In this document: positions 1 through 8,203 of the stretch, in pieces
Layout of the letters: each line of letters starts with the position of its first letter
How positions within the stretch are numbered: the first letter of the stretch is position 1
DNA from: Clostridiaceae bacterium
GTDB taxonomy: Bacteria > Bacillota > Clostridia > Lachnospirales > Lachnospiraceae
Direction: 5' to 3'
Assembly: GCA_902362725.1 (NCBI GenBank)
Contig: CABIXM010000011.1
Span: 55,002 to 119,001, forward strand
DNA: 64,000 bases
Program-made: the position numbers and the translations under genes
Notes under the pieces: model-generated
The model's input: only the letters and a program-made list of their open reading frames with translations
Told to the model about the DNA's origin: nothing
Databases searched by the model: none

Positions 1-410
1 AAATCAATCTCATCGAAAAAATTGCGCACAAAATAATCCGCAATCCGTTCTCCCGTGGTTCCGCCCTCTTTTCCCGGATACTGTCCGTTCAGATTGAAAT
101 CGTCCTCCGGAACCAGACCAAAGGTTCTCTTAAAAAATCCGCTGGTATTGACACAGTGAATAAAAATCAGGTTTCCGTTCAGCTCCTCCGGCTGAATCTC
201 CCCTGCCGCCCGTATCACGGCGGGAATAGCCGGGTATTCTCCCGCATGGATCCCCGCTGTAATCAGAACGGTCTTTCCTTTTCCGCAGCCGCAAATCAAT
301 GTCGCCGGCATGGGATACATTTTTTCCTCTCCTGCTTCTTCCACCGGGATTTCTATCGTCACTCTTCTTTTTTCTCCCGGCTGTAAAGAAAATCCTGCAA
401 TCTTCCACAT
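1..410 (-). CDS. Succinylglutamate desuccinylase/aspartoacylase-family zinc hydrolase (M14-like), partial
   Basis: Only the first 136 residues are in the window; the 3' end lies beyond base 1. The segment GIHAGEYPAV carries the H-x-x-E zinc-binding pair of the AstE/AspA branch of the M14 carboxypeptidase fold, and NLNGQYPG followed by TTGERIADY matches the family's substrate-loop region. The second zinc histidine should lie outside the window. Family members cleave N-acyl or peptide-like amide bonds. The start at 410 follows a GAGAGGA ribosome site, 21 bases after the stop of the upstream ATPase gene, so it is probably the last gene of the riboswitch-controlled transporter operon. Inference: it may process the imported ligand. 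The substrate is unknown. Confidence 0.8.
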   Translation of the reverse strand, partial: MWKIAGFSLQPGEKRRVTIEIPVEEAGEEKMYPMPATLICGCGKGKTVLITAGIHAGEYPAIPAVIRAAGEIQPEELNGNLIFIHCVNTSGFFKRTFGLVPEDDFNLNGQYPGKEGGTTGERIADYFVRNFFDEID

Positions 411-431
411 GATATGGTCCTCTCTTTCTTG

Positions 432-1391
432 TCATGCATACAGATGACAGGCAATCCAATGCCCTTTCTCCACCTCCCGGAGCTGCGGCCTCTCCGCAGC
501 GCAGATCTCCATGCATTTTTCACAGCGGTTCCGGAACGGACAGCCTGTCGGACGCTCCAGGGGGCTTGGAATCTCGGAATCCAGGCTTTCTATCTCTTTT
601 TCAAAATCCATATCCAGAGAAAATACCGCGCTTTTTAACGCCTCTGTATAAGGGTGGCAGACGCCGCGGCCCAGCTTCTTTCCTTCCGCAAGCTCCACCA
701 CAAAACCCAGATACATAACTGCCGTTCTGTGGGAGACGGAACGGATCAGCGCCACGTCATGGCAGATGAAAATAATCGACGTATGCTTCTCTCTCTGAAG
801 CTTTACCAGCAGCTCCACGATACTTTTCTGAACCGATACGTCCAGCGCCGATGTGGCTTCATCGCAAATCAGGATTTCCGGCTCCAGGGCCAATGCGCGC
901 GCAATCGCCACACGCTGCTTCTGGCCGCCTGACATACTGCGCGGATACCGCTCTGCAAATTCCTCCGGAAGCTCCACCATCTTCAGAAGCTCCCGCGCCT
1001 TCGCCTCTTTTTCCGACGGTTTTATCAGCCCATAATTTTCCAGCGGTTCGCACAAAATATCCTTTACCTTCATTCTGGGAGAAAATGAGTCCGTCGGATC
1101 CTGAAATACCATCTGAATATGACGGCGCATTTTCCGCTTTCTCTCCCCCTTCCAATCCGCGACATTTTCGCCGAACAGGAGAAGCTCCCCATCGGTAGGC
1201 GGCTCAAGCAGCGACAGCACGCGCACCAGCGTACTCTTGCCGCATCCGCTTTCCCCGGCAATTCCAAGGGTCTCGCCTTCATAAAATTTCAAAGATATAT
1301 CGTTGTTTGCGTACAAAGGGCGTCCGTCGGGGGCTGTAAATATCTTATTTAAATGACGAGTCTCCAAAATTGGTGTTTTTTCCTTACACAT
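432..1391 (-). CDS. Oligopeptide/dipeptide/nickel-type ABC transporter ATP-binding protein (OppF/DppF-like)
   Basis: A 319-residue ATPase energising the peptide/nickel-family importer in the same operon. Visible motifs are Walker A GESGCGKST, Q-loop FQDP, signature MSGGQKQR and Walker B ILICDEATSALD, followed by the oligopeptide-transporter C-terminal domain with a Cys-rich stretch (CPFRNRCEKCMEIC) usual in OppF/DppF and NikE. The reading frame is open further upstream, but the start at 1391 (MCKEK) has a GGAG site six bases before it and overlaps the preceding ATPase gene by eight bases, which is usual for translationally coupled pairs. The exact ligand cannot be read from this subunit. Confidence 0.9.
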   Translation of the reverse strand: MCKEKTPILETRHLNKIFTAPDGRPLYANNDISLKFYEGETLGIAGESGCGKSTLVRVLSLLEPPTDGELLLFGENVADWKGERKRKMRRHIQMVFQDPTDSFSPRMKVKDILCEPLENYGLIKPSEKEAKARELLKMVELPEEFAERYPRSMSGGQKQRVAIARALALEPEILICDEATSALDVSVQKSIVELLVKLQREKHTSIIFICHDVALIRSVSHRTAVMYLGFVVELAEGKKLGRGVCHPYTEALKSAVFSLDMDFEKEIESLDSEIPSPLERPTGCPFRNRCEKCMEICAAERPQLREVEKGHWIACHLYA

Positions 1392-2166
1392 AGCCTTCTC
1401 CATACATATTCGGAACCGCAGCCAGCAGTTTTCTGGTGTATGCGCAGCCCGGCTGCTCCAGTATTGTCTTCCGGTCTCCCTCTTCCACAATCCTTCCATT
1501 CTGCATAACCACAATCCGATCCGACATATATGCCGCCACGCCCAGATTATGGGTTACCAGGATAATGGAGGTTCCGTGATTTTTCCGCAGCTCCATCATC
1601 TGGCGCACGATCTGTGCCTGTGTCGTCACGTCCAGGGCAGCCGTGGGCTCGTCGGCCAGCAGCAGCTCCGGCTCAAAGGTCATGGCCATGGCGATTCCGA
1701 CCCTCTGACGCATACCGCCGGACAGCTGGAAGCTGTAGCTCTTCATAATGCGCTCCGGCTCCGACAGCCGCATGGCTTCCAGCATGGCCACCGCCTTTTC
1801 TTCCGCCGCTTTACGGCCTAGCTTTTCATGCTTCTGAATGTATTCTATATACTGCGAGCCGATTTTTCGTATCGGATTCAGCATGGCTCCGGAATCCTGG
1901 AAAATCATGGATATCCTGGATCCCCGGAGTTTCTGCATTTCCTTTTCGCTGTATTCAGGAAGAGACTTTCCCTCAAACAAAATATCGCCGGATACCAGCT
2001 CTCCTTCCTGTGGCAGAAGTCCCAGAATGGAACGTATCGCCGTAGTCTTTCCGCTTCCGCTTTCACCTACCAGGCTGATAATTTCCCCTCTCTTCATGTG
2101 CAGGGAGAAATCCTGCAAAAACGGCTGTCCATGATATGCAACTGTTATGTTCTCTATATCCAGCAT
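1384..2166 (-). CDS. Oligopeptide/dipeptide/nickel-type ABC transporter ATP-binding protein (OppD/NikD-like)
   Basis: A 260-residue ATPase with Walker A GESGSGKTT, signature LSGGMRQR and Walker B LLADEPTAALD. It is shorter than typical OppD/DppD (about 330 residues) because it lacks the long Cys-containing C-terminal extension; this length is closer to NikD-type subunits. It pairs with the OppF-like ATPase downstream (8-base overlap) to drive the two permeases encoded upstream. The start has an AAAGGGG ribosome site. The short NikD-like form agrees with, but does not prove, a metal or metal-chelate ligand. Confidence 0.9.
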   Translation of the reverse strand: MLDIENITVAYHGQPFLQDFSLHMKRGEIISLVGESGSGKTTAIRSILGLLPQEGELVSGDILFEGKSLPEYSEKEMQKLRGSRISMIFQDSGAMLNPIRKIGSQYIEYIQKHEKLGRKAAEEKAVAMLEAMRLSEPERIMKSYSFQLSGGMRQRVGIAMAMTFEPELLLADEPTAALDVTTQAQIVRQMMELRKNHGTSIILVTHNLGVAAYMSDRIVVMQNGRIVEEGDRKTILEQPGCAYTRKLLAAVPNMYGEGYV

Positions 2167-2196
2167 GGGAAAGTCCCCTTTTCTATATATTCTTCT

Positions 2197-3783
2197 TTAT
2201 GACGCCGGTGTGATATCCTTTGTTACCCAGTAGTAATCGCACACATAGCTGTGAACGCCTTCCACGGAAGCCGCGGAGCAGAGATTGAAATTATAGGCGC
2301 CGCTGCAGATGGTCGCCACATCCTCCATCAGGATTTCCTGCATCTGTGTAAAGATTTCCGTCCGCTTTTCCATATCAAATTCGCCAATCAGCTGTTCATA
2401 CAGCGCGTCGTATTCTTCATTATGATAATTTCCGTAATTAAAGCTTGTATCGGTAATCTTTCCGTACCAGTGCTTCAGGAAGTTCTCCGGATCTCCGGTA
2501 GGTGTGGTTACTTCATTGTTGAACATCAGATCAAAGCCCTGGGATACCCGCAGGTCTACCACATTTTCCGGCATGGAAATGGTGCTCTTGATTCCGATTG
2601 CTTCCAGCTGAACCCCATACGCCTGCGCAATTACGTCCTGCTGACGGCTGGTTGTCGCTACAATACTGATGTCGATGTTTTTGCCGTCCAGTTCGCGGTA
2701 TCCGTCTCCATCGCCGTCTACGATACCGGCCTCGTCCAGCATAGCCTTAGCTGCCTCCGGATCATAGCTGTACGGGTTATCCAAATCATAGCCGGGCACC
2801 GGCGTATTATTGGTGTAAGTATAGGAGCCGCCTGTGGATACATCACACACGGTCTGACCGTCAATTGCCGTCATCACTGCTTTTCTCAGAGTATCATTGC
2901 CCAGTACTCCGTCAAAATTGATAAACCAGTTGCAGACACGGTTTCCACCGGTGACGTCAATCTGATAATTTCCTGCGTTCTCCAGAACCGCTCTGTCAGA
3001 CGCCGCAATGTTGATTCCCATGTCGGCAGAACCGTCCTGCAGGGCCATTGCGCGGGCAGAAGCCTCCCCGAGCTTCATGACATTGACCGTCTCAAAGGGT
3101 ACTTCACCGTCCCAGTAATTGTCATTTTTTACCAGCTGGATATCATGCTCCGGATCGTTGGATACAAAACAGTAGGGTCCTGTACAAATCGGTCCGTCCG
3201 CAGCGATATCGCGATCCGCAGAGCCAGCCACATCGATAATGCCATACCAGGGATACGCAAGGCAGCCCGGCAGGTCTACCGTCGGCTCACTTGTTACAAT
3301 CGTCACAGTCCAGGCTTCATCGTCCGCGCTGATACTGCTATATGTGAAATAATTCCAGGGGTTTCCATTTCCGCCCTTATTGGGATCGGTCACATCAAAT
3401 AATCTCTCCAGGGATTCCTGAACCTTCGTCGCTGTCATCGGCTCTCCATTGGAGAAGGTTACATTTTCTTTCAGCTTTATGGTCCAGGTCAGCTGATCGT
3501 CCGCTACAGACCAGTCTTCTGCCAGCCACGGCGACACGGTGCCGTCGTCCTCAAAGCGGGTCAGCGTTTCCAGCGCGCCCCAGCGCATTACAAACCAGCT
3601 GTTCCACTCATCTGCCGGATCCAGGGTTGCGCTGGTCAGCTCTGTCGCCACATTCAGCTGTGTTTTCGCGTTTCCTCCGTCTGCCGCTGCTTTCTGCTCT
3701 GTTCCTGCGCTGCCGCCGCATGCTGTGATACTGCCCGCAAGGCACAGGCTAAGGGCAAGGGCAATCAGTTTTTTTCCATTCAT
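2197..3783 (-). CDS. Extracellular solute-binding lipoprotein, family 5 (Opp/Dpp/Nik type)
   Basis: A 528-residue substrate-binding lipoprotein. The N-terminus has a short basic start, a hydrophobic stretch and a lipobox ending SITAC at Cys22, so it should be lipid-anchored on the outer face of the membrane. Family-5 hallmarks are visible: TLDPADEWNSW near the start, WTIKLKENVTFSNGEPM, and the ending region with repeated QEILMEDVA-type segments. It overlaps the upstream permease gene by four bases (ATGA). Family 5 binds peptides, nickel, haem or metallophores. The B12 riboswitch at the head of the operon makes cobalt, nickel, a metal chelate or a corrinoid-related compound the leading guess, which is inference. 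Confidence 0.9.
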   Translation of the reverse strand: MNGKKLIALALSLCLAGSITACGGSAGTEQKAAADGGNAKTQLNVATELTSATLDPADEWNSWFVMRWGALETLTRFEDDGTVSPWLAEDWSVADDQLTWTIKLKENVTFSNGEPMTATKVQESLERLFDVTDPNKGGNGNPWNYFTYSSISADDEAWTVTIVTSEPTVDLPGCLAYPWYGIIDVAGSADRDIAADGPICTGPYCFVSNDPEHDIQLVKNDNYWDGEVPFETVNVMKLGEASARAMALQDGSADMGINIAASDRAVLENAGNYQIDVTGGNRVCNWFINFDGVLGNDTLRKAVMTAIDGQTVCDVSTGGSYTYTNNTPVPGYDLDNPYSYDPEAAKAMLDEAGIVDGDGDGYRELDGKNIDISIVATTSRQQDVIAQAYGVQLEAIGIKSTISMPENVVDLRVSQGFDLMFNNEVTTPTGDPENFLKHWYGKITDTSFNYGNYHNEEYDALYEQLIGEFDMEKRTEIFTQMQEILMEDVATICSGAYNFNLCSAASVEGVHSYVCDYYWVTKDITPAS

Positions 3784-4619
3784 GTTCTCTTTCTCCTCTT
3801 CTTTCTTCGTTTTTCTGTTGCATTTGGATCTATCATATCTCTAATACAGTCACCCCAGAGATTAAAGATGACTACCGTAATAAAGACCGCAAGTCCCGGA
3901 CAAAACAGCAGCCACGGGCTGCTCAGTATATAAGTTCTTCCCTCGCTCAGCATATATCCCCACTCCGGTGTGGGGGGCTGGATTCCAAACCCAAGGAAGG
4001 ACAGGCTTGCCAGCGACAGCATGATGGTGCCGATATCCGTCGCCGCCGTAATGATCATCGTGGGAAGCGCGTTGGGCAGCATATATCTCATAAGGATTCT
4101 GCTGTGTCTGGATCCTGAGATTTCCGCCGCGGATATATAAGTCCTGTTCCGTATCTTCAACACCAGGCTTCTGGAAAGTCTGGCGTATCTGGTCCAGCTT
4201 ACCGCCGCGATTGCAATCATGGAATTTTTCAGGCTTGGCCCAAGAATTCCCGCGATTGCCATAGCCAGAATCAGATCCGGGAAGGCGATCATCATATCGC
4301 CCACTCTCATGATTACCGCGTCTGCCACGCCGCCGAAATACCCTGCTATGATTCCAAGAAAGGTACCCACAACCAGGATTACCGCCACCAGAATCAGTAC
4401 GCTGTATACACTGGTGGTCGCCCCGCAGATCACCCGGGAGAACACATCCCGTCCCAGCGCGTCGGTTCCAAAATAGTGTTCTTTTCCGGGCGCCTGGAAC
4501 GCGTCGCTCAGTGACGCGCTCAACGGATCGCAGGGAACGATTTTGTCTGCCAGGAACGCCACTGCCAGAATAAGGAAAACCAGAATGGAAAGCACCGCAA
4601 ATCTTGTATTCTTTTTCAT
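3780..4619 (-). CDS. ABC transporter permease (DppC/NikC-like)
   Basis: A 279-residue inner-membrane permease of the BPD_transp_1 family. It has an N-terminal membrane segment, then the characteristic HYFGTDALGRDVFSR motif of DppC/OppC proteins, a block of membrane helices, and the cytoplasmic EAA-type loop around AAEISGSRHSRILMRY that docks on the ATPase. It ends with a strongly basic tail. It overlaps the binding-protein gene by four bases downstream and the DppB-like gene by four bases upstream, so the three are tightly coupled in translation. Confidence 0.92.
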   Translation of the reverse strand: MKKNTRFAVLSILVFLILAVAFLADKIVPCDPLSASLSDAFQAPGKEHYFGTDALGRDVFSRVICGATTSVYSVLILVAVILVVGTFLGIIAGYFGGVADAVIMRVGDMMIAFPDLILAMAIAGILGPSLKNSMIAIAAVSWTRYARLSRSLVLKIRNRTYISAAEISGSRHSRILMRYMLPNALPTMIITAATDIGTIMLSLASLSFLGFGIQPPTPEWGYMLSEGRTYILSSPWLLFCPGLAVFITVVIFNLWGDCIRDMIDPNATEKRRKKRRKRT

Positions 4620-5560
4620 CCGTTCTCCCCCTCCCTGGTCCTCGGATCAATATAATGATAGGATATATCCACCAGCAAATTTACTACCATATAGATCAGG
4701 GCTATCCATAATACGAAGCCCTGGATCAGCGGATAATCCCGCGCCTTTACCGCTCCCACCGCCAGGATACCCAGTCCCGGATAGGAGAAAATAATCTCCA
4801 CCACTGAAGTTCCTCCGAGAAGTGATCCAAAGGATAGCCCCAGCATGGTAACCAGCGGAAGCATGGCGTTGGGAAGAACCTGGCGGAACAGTATTTCCCA
4901 CTGATTCATTCCCCGGGCTCTCGCGCCTGTCACGTAATCCTGGTGCAGCTCCTCCAGTACCGCCGTGCGCACCTGTCTGGAATATTTGGAGGCCATGGCA
5001 ATGGCCAGCGTGATGCCCGGCAGCAGCATCTGTTCCATTCCGACGGAGCTGCTCGCCACCTTTACCAGTCCCAGCTTCAAAGCGAAGACATATAATAAGA
5101 TCAGGCCAATCAGGAAGCCCGGAAGCGAAATACCCAGAAAAGAAAGAAAGCGAACGATATAATCCGCTATCCCGTCCTGTCTGACCGCCGAAAGGATTCC
5201 AAGGGGAACCGAAACAATTAACATCAGCCCCAGGGAAAACAGGGCCAACCGGAACGTTGCCGGCAGCCTTTTCATCAGCAGCTCCAGTACCGGGGCGCTT
5301 TTACTGAAGGAGGTTCCAAAATCTCCGTGAAAAATACCGCCTATCCAGTCCACATATTGCTGTAAAAAGGGTTTGTCCAGTCCCATGGACTGCCTGGCCT
5401 GCTCCAGCATTTCCGGACTCGGGGTAATTCCCAGGGAATCATACATGGCTGTGGCCGGATCGCCCGGCGCAAGGTAGGTTAATAAAAAGGTCAGAAAGGA
5501 AATGCCTATCAGCACTACGCACATCTGGATAAGTCTGGATACGAGCCTGTTCTTTTTCAC
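4616..5560 (-). CDS. ABC transporter permease (DppB/NikB-like), first gene of the operon
   Basis: A 314-residue permease with the DppB N-terminal pattern (one membrane segment followed by LTYLAPGDPATAMYDSLG) and the EAA loop around GARARGMNQWEILFRQ. A GTG start at 5560 is chosen because a strong GGAGG site sits six bases before it. Reading further upstream would run into the terminator hairpin at 5583-5612, which argues against an earlier start. It is the first gene after a cobalamin riboswitch, so expression of the whole transporter should fall when intracellular cobalamin is high. Confidence 0.92.
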   Translation of the reverse strand: MKKNRLVSRLIQMCVVLIGISFLTFLLTYLAPGDPATAMYDSLGITPSPEMLEQARQSMGLDKPFLQQYVDWIGGIFHGDFGTSFSKSAPVLELLMKRLPATFRLALFSLGLMLIVSVPLGILSAVRQDGIADYIVRFLSFLGISLPGFLIGLILLYVFALKLGLVKVASSSVGMEQMLLPGITLAIAMASKYSRQVRTAVLEELHQDYVTGARARGMNQWEILFRQVLPNAMLPLVTMLGLSFGSLLGGTSVVEIIFSYPGLGILAVGAVKARDYPLIQGFVLWIALIYMVVNLLVDISYHYIDPRTREGENG

Positions 5561-5582
5561 TGTTTTCCTCCGTTTCAGCAAT

Positions 5583-5612
5583 AAAAAAGCCATGGATGTT
5601 TTTGCATCCATG
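5583..5612 (-). terminator. Intrinsic terminator of the cobalamin riboswitch expression platform
   Basis: Reading the minus strand, an eight-base-pair perfect stem (CATGGATG with CATCCATG) closes a six-base loop and is followed by GC and six T residues. It lies between the B12 box and the GTG start of the first transporter gene, where a ligand-controlled terminator is expected. Confidence 0.85.
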
Positions 5613-5659
5613 ACCGATTTTACATGGGAAATAAGCCTTCGCAAATAAATCGTTCGCTA

Positions 5660-5845
5660 AGGTTGCTGCATAGCAGTTCTCCTGACTCACATATTCAGGG
5701 AAGAAGCCCAGCGAACTCTCCTCGCCTTCTCAGGTTTACCCCAATGGCGGACTTTCATCTAAGGATCATTCTTTATGTATACAGTGGCGGTACCGTCCAT
5801 GATTTCCACATGATTCTCTATTCTTTATCAGCCGCCGTACGCGAC
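5660..5845 (-). promoter_or_regulatory. Cobalamin (B12) riboswitch
   Basis: On the minus strand the conserved elements occur in order. GTGGAAATC is followed by ACGGTACCGCCACTGTAT, matching the C-C-G-C-x-A-C-T-G-T core. Then come AGTCCGCCATTGGGG, a GAGAAGGCGAGGAG segment, and the B12 box GTCAGGAGAACTGC at about 5673-5687. Spacing and order agree with the AdoCbl/MeCbl-binding family (Rfam RF00174). A U-tailed terminator lies between it and the first transporter gene, so this should be transcriptional attenuation. The outer P1 boundaries are approximate. Confidence 0.92.
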
Positions 5846-5865
5846 TGACAACACTATGCCCATTT

Positions 5866-5894
5866 ATTTTACTTGATTCCTCTATATCTGTCAA
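5866..5894 (-). promoter_or_regulatory. Sigma-A promoter of the B12-regulated transporter operon
   Basis: Minus strand: perfect -35 TTGACA (5894-5889), 17-base spacer, -10 TAAAAT (5871-5866). Transcription would begin near 5858, just ahead of the riboswitch. Confidence 0.85.
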
Positions 5895-5976
5895 GATTTT
5901 TCCATTTTTTGTCTTCCGGTAATTCAGCCTGTCCCTTCGGAAACAGGAATTATTTCTCTTTCTGTCCATACTTTCC

Positions 5977-6005
5977 TTGACCCGCTTCTCTTACATAGGT
6001 ATAAT
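5977..6005 (+). promoter_or_regulatory. Sigma-A promoter of the exporter operon
   Basis: Plus strand: TTGACC (5977-5982), 17-base spacer, consensus TATAAT (6000-6005). The predicted start point near 6012 excludes the upstream ATG at 5977 as a start for the exporter gene. Confidence 0.85.
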
Positions 6006-6054
6006 GGGCATAGATTATTCTCAATACAAAATCAGGTATAAGGAAATCAGACAA

Positions 6055-6804
6055 ATGGATTACAAACTTTTACTCGACACCGCCGTCATGGCGGGGGAGC
6101 TGATGCTGGCCAACGGGGCTGAGACTTACCGGGTGGAGGATACCATGCACCGGATGCTTTCCCTGTCGGGACTGAAGACCGCCGAGGCTTTCGTGATGGT
6201 GACCGGCTTTCTGGTGACTCTGGACGACCCGTCCATCCAGTCCATGACGGTGACCCGCCGAATTCAGAGCCGGGGGACAAACCTGAGCATCATCGACGAA
6301 ATTAACAGTATTTCCAGAGGTCTCTGCGGCGGGGAGCTTGAACTAGAGGAAGCCTTCCGGCAGATAAAAAAGCTGAAAAAGGAACCGCACCCTCCCCAGG
6401 CCTTTCTGCTGGCCAACGCAGGCGTGGCCGCGGCCTTTGCACTGACCTACGGCGGAACCTGGCAGGAGGCCTTTGTGGCGGGTGTGGCCGGATTTTTCAT
6501 GGCCATCTGCCTGTATCTGTGCAGCTGCATGAAGCTGCCCTCCTTCTTCGGAATCCTGCTGAGCGCTGTGGTAATCTCATTGTTCGCAGGCGGACTTCTG
6601 AAGTTTCTTCCTATTATAGGGAACCTGGATTCCATCATCATCGCGGCCATCATGCCCCTGGTTCCCGGCGTGGCCATCACCAACGCGGTCTTTGACACCC
6701 TGCACGGGGATTATATCTCCGGCTCCGCCCGGATGATGGAGGCCTTTGTGGTCGCCGCCTCTGTAGCTATGGGTATTGTCATTGGACTTCGTTTCATTCA
6801 GTAA
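6055..6804 (+). CDS. ThrE/YjjP-family exporter, large subunit
   Basis: A 249-residue protein of the ThrE family (DUF1212). The N-terminal cytoplasmic half contains the family segments LMLANGAETYRVEDTMHRM and GGELELEEAF, followed by about five membrane helices from residue 115 on. The ThrE family exports threonine and serine in Corynebacterium; the split E. coli homologue YjjP works with YjjB in succinate export. The start at 6055 is chosen because the promoter lies just upstream and an AAGGAAA site precedes it. The small partner gene follows after 15 bases. The exported substrate here is unknown. Confidence 0.85.
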   Translation: MDYKLLLDTAVMAGELMLANGAETYRVEDTMHRMLSLSGLKTAEAFVMVTGFLVTLDDPSIQSMTVTRRIQSRGTNLSIIDEINSISRGLCGGELELEEAFRQIKKLKKEPHPPQAFLLANAGVAAAFALTYGGTWQEAFVAGVAGFFMAICLYLCSCMKLPSFFGILLSAVVISLFAGGLLKFLPIIGNLDSIIIAAIMPLVPGVAITNAVFDTLHGDYISGSARMMEAFVVAASVAMGIVIGLRFIQ

Positions 6805-6819
6805 GGAGGAAAGGCTTTT

Positions 6820-7263
6820 ATGCTGATTCAGGTTATAGGCGCGTTTTTTTCCGTTGTGGCCTTTTCTTTTCTGCTGCACGTACCGCGCAAATATATCATC
6901 TGGGCCGGTTTCACCGGCGCGGTGGGCTGGTGGCTATATCTGGTTCTTATGGACCTTCAGTTTTCCATGGCTGTGGCCACTTTCCTGTCCGGGTGTCTCA
7001 TTTCCCTCTGCGGACAGTTTTTTGCAAGAATTTTAAAGACTCCGGTCACCATTTTTGTTATTCCCGGCATTTTGCCGCTGGTGCCGGGCGCCGGTATGTT
7101 CCGGATTGCCCGCTCCGTCATCCGTTCCGACGGAATGACCTCCCACCACGTTACCCAGACGCTGATTGTGGCCGGAATGATTGCCCTGTCCCTCATGGTG
7201 GTGGACAGTGTTTTCCGATTATTTTTTAAGAACAAAGGAGATTGTCATGTGGATCGCCAATAA
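6820..7263 (+). CDS. ThrE/YjjB-family exporter, small subunit
   Basis: A 147-residue membrane protein of four or five helices corresponding to the C-terminal half of ThrE (YjjB). The segment IPGILPLVPGAGMF matches the second-half signature and mirrors MPLVPGVAITNAV in the large subunit. An AAGGAGG site precedes the start. The end overlaps the following methyltransferase gene by 17 bases, so the genes are co-transcribed. Confidence 0.85.
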   Translation: MLIQVIGAFFSVVAFSFLLHVPRKYIIWAGFTGAVGWWLYLVLMDLQFSMAVATFLSGCLISLCGQFFARILKTPVTIFVIPGILPLVPGAGMFRIARSVIRSDGMTSHHVTQTLIVAGMIALSLMVVDSVFRLFFKNKGDCHVDRQ

Positions 7264-8125
7264 CTGGACTGATTATGAAATACTGGATACCTCGAGAGGA
7301 GAAAAGCTGGAACGCTGGGGCGACTACCTGCTGGTGCGTCCGGATCCCCAGGTTATCTGGGATACCGAACGGAAGGCCCCGGGCTGGAAGCGTATGAACG
7401 GCCATTACCACCGCAGCAAAAAGGGCGGCGGCGAGTGGGAGTTCTTCGACCTGCCGGAGCAGTGGACCATCCAGTATCCTCTCTGCCAGGGCAAGAATAC
7501 CTTAACATTCAATCTGAAGCCCTTCAGCTTCAAGCATACAGGACTGTTCCCGGAGCAGGCTGCCAACTGGGACTGGTTCGGCGAGAAAATCCGCAATGCC
7601 GGACGCCCCATCAAGGTACTGAATCTCTTCGCCTACACCGGCGGTGCTACCCTGGCTGCTGCTGCCTCCGGAGCTTCCGTCACCCATGTGGACGCTTCCA
7701 AGGGCATGGTAGGCTGGGCAAAGGAAAACGCCCGCTCCTCCGGACTGGGCGAGGCTCCTATCCGCTGGATTGTAGATGACTGTGTAAAATTCGTGGAGCG
7801 GGAAATCCGCCGCGGCAACCATTACGACGGCATCATCATGGATCCTCCTTCCTACGGCAGAGGGCCAAAAGGGGAAATCTGGAAAATCGAAGAAGCCATT
7901 CACCCGCTGATCCGCCTCTGCTCCCAGCTTTTGAGCGACGATCCGCTGTTTTTCCTGGTAAATTCTTATACCACCGGATTGGCTCCGGCGGTGCTGACCT
8001 ACATGATTGCCACGGAACTGAAGAAATATAACGGCACTGTCGATTCCCAGGAGGTAGGGCTGCCCGTCACCGCATCCGGACTGGTGCTGCCCTGCGGCGC
8101 AAGCGGACGCTGGGAGAAGAAATAG
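7247..8125 (+). CDS. Class I SAM-dependent RNA methyltransferase (RlmI-like)
   Basis: A 292-residue methyltransferase. Motif I reads VLNLFAYTGGATL, the acidic end of strand 2 is THVDASKGM, and the catalytic-region motif is MDPPSYGRGP, as in the RlmI/RlmK family of 23S rRNA cytosine-C5 or guanine methyltransferases. The N-terminal PUA domain of E. coli RlmI is absent. The start at 7247 follows AAAGGAG and lies inside the end of the exporter gene. The exact target nucleotide cannot be told. Confidence 0.85.
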   Translation: MWIANNWTDYEILDTSRGEKLERWGDYLLVRPDPQVIWDTERKAPGWKRMNGHYHRSKKGGGEWEFFDLPEQWTIQYPLCQGKNTLTFNLKPFSFKHTGLFPEQAANWDWFGEKIRNAGRPIKVLNLFAYTGGATLAAAASGASVTHVDASKGMVGWAKENARSSGLGEAPIRWIVDDCVKFVEREIRRGNHYDGIIMDPPSYGRGPKGEIWKIEEAIHPLIRLCSQLLSDDPLFFLVNSYTTGLAPAVLTYMIATELKKYNGTVDSQEVGLPVTASGLVLPCGASGRWEKK

Positions 8126-8203
8126 CTTTTTACAAAGTCAATGGCGGCTGGAGGTTCCGGCCGCTGTGTTTTTTATCTGAAGATTTTAAAGGAGGATTTT
8201 ATT

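Noticed and set aside
1392..1514. Upstream extension of the OppF-like gene to base 1514
   Set aside because: The extra residues are read through the end of the OppD-like gene and have no family similarity; a good ribosome site precedes the ATG at 1391.
2251..3402. Long plus-strand reading frame opposite the binding-protein gene
   Set aside because: It is antisense to a clear family-5 binding protein and shows no recognisable domain or ribosome site. Similar frames opposite nadE (44061-45545), uvrB (54119-55528) and malic enzyme (56889-58043) were set aside for the same reason.
5561..5644. Upstream extension of the first permease gene to base 5644
   Set aside because: It would run through the riboswitch terminator hairpin, and GGAGG directly precedes the GTG at 5560.
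5977..6054. ATG at 5977 as start of the exporter gene
   Set aside because: It lies within the promoter, upstream of the predicted transcription start.
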